From: Planctomycetaceae bacterium
GTDB taxonomy: Bacteria; Planctomycetota; Planctomycetia; Planctomycetales; Planctomycetaceae
NCBI GenBank assembly: GCA_024742875.1
Contig: JANSXP010000005.1
Location: 1 to 64,000, forward strand
Reading direction: 5' to 3'
Length of the DNA stretch: 64,000 nucleotides
Below the pieces are notes generated by a model. The model did no database searches, had not been told where the DNA came from, and was given only the letters and a program-made list of their open reading frames with translations. Shown piece by piece: positions 63,699-64,000 of the stretch; position 1 is the stretch's first letter, and each line of letters starts with the position of its first letter. The position numbers and the translations under genes are program-made.

Positions 63699-64000
63699 TC
63701 ACATGACGGGTGCACGCTGCTCATTCGCCCGATCGCCGAGGTTTCCATAACGGTGGTAGTCGATACACACCGACTGCTCTTCCACACACGACAGCAGCTC
63801 GATGCGACCGATCGACGTCACCGGGCCATCGGCAATGTGCACGTAATAACCGATGACCGCTTCATAAACGGCCGGCGGCACCCGGTCAGCCCCGGCATAT
63901 CGCAGACGCGCCACATGGCCTTCCTGAATCTCGCGGATCAGGTCATCGTCGGACCAGGTCACAAACTCAATGTCGCCCGCCCAGCGTTCGGTCATGTCAT
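63699..64000 (-). CDS. C-terminal end of a PutA/RocA-type proline or glutamate-semialdehyde dehydrogenase (runs off the right edge)
   Basis: About 100 C-terminal residues are inside the window, and the frame remains open across the edge, so the Met at 63995 is probably internal. The block EEQSVCIDYHRYGNLGDR near the end, preceded by RIELLSCV and an acidic ligand-poor region (DDLIREIQEGHVARLRYAGADRVP), resembles what I know of the terminal segment of bifunctional proline dehydrogenase / P5C dehydrogenase proteins. No catalytic residues fall in this fragment. The identification rests on one conserved block and needs the neighbouring sequence. Confidence 0.6.
   Translation of the reverse strand, partial: DMTERWAGDIEFVTWSDDDLIREIQEGHVARLRYAGADRVPPAVYEAVIGYYVHIADGPVTSIGRIELLSCVEEQSVCIDYHRYGNLGDRANEQRAPVM

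Overview
The window is GC-rich bacterial chromosome, very probably from a planctomycete (Planctomycetaceae-like). This is inferred from gene content: an ECF sigma factor directly upstream of a Ser/Thr kinase carrying a zinc-finger-like HxxxCxxC N-terminus, a second Ser/Thr kinase, a fused ResB-CcsA cytochrome c maturation protein, many secreted hydrolases (M14, M19, sialate esterase, twin esterase-SMP30), few clear Shine-Dalgarno sites and loosely packed genes on both strands. No rRNA, tRNA, CRISPR, prophage or intact insertion sequence was seen.

Layout. 1-9.4 kb: glycogen synthase N-terminus, QueD-like synthase, M42 aminopeptidase, ECF sigma plus kinase pair, HemW, TrkA-type K+ regulator, Gfo/Idh/MocA oxidoreductase. 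9.4-19 kb: csrA with an unusual nested-hairpin leader and a clean terminator, a TPR-like lipoprotein, an M14 peptidase, a lipoprotein and the 1442-residue ResB-CcsA fusion. 19-22.6 kb: a 744-base gene-free stretch, then pstC-pstA-pstB. 22.9-30.6 kb: TolC-family lipoprotein, Mpo1-like protein, a GroES paralogue with a 15-bp tandem repeat behind it, an FHA-EAL protein, glgC, and a THUMP-like methyltransferase. 30.8-38.3 kb: sialate O-acetylesterase, a trans-sulfuration PLP enzyme, a second kinase, DinB and GNAT proteins. 38.3-44.9 kb: a GlxA-type regulator, an AraC regulator divergent from an aldo/keto reductase plus UxaE-like epimerase cassette, a sugar-isomerase-like TIM barrel. 44.9-55.2 kb: secreted PqqB-like hydrolase, UvrD-type helicase, bioD, two CNNM proteins, an ABC exporter with a secreted partner. 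55.2-64 kb: twin esterase-SMP30 protein, RluA/TruD pseudouridine synthase operon, M19 dipeptidase, a stand-alone M41 protease domain, XerD, and the C-terminus of a probable PutA-type dehydrogenase at the right edge.

The most notable observation is that every 8-base G/C run I found in the window (26430-26437, 23045-23052, 38158-38165) sits in a gene and breaks its frame, and in all three the removal of exactly one base restores a convincing full-length protein. The 7-base G/C runs found inside genes are all in frame. This is either a systematic homopolymer artefact or a slippage/phase-variation mechanism, and it changes the annotation of three genes. A second highlight is the ECF-linked kinase, whose extracytoplasmic half looks like two degenerate DJ-1/PfpI domains without the nucleophilic cysteine, and which lacks any ATG/GTG/TTG start compatible with its zinc-finger N-terminus.
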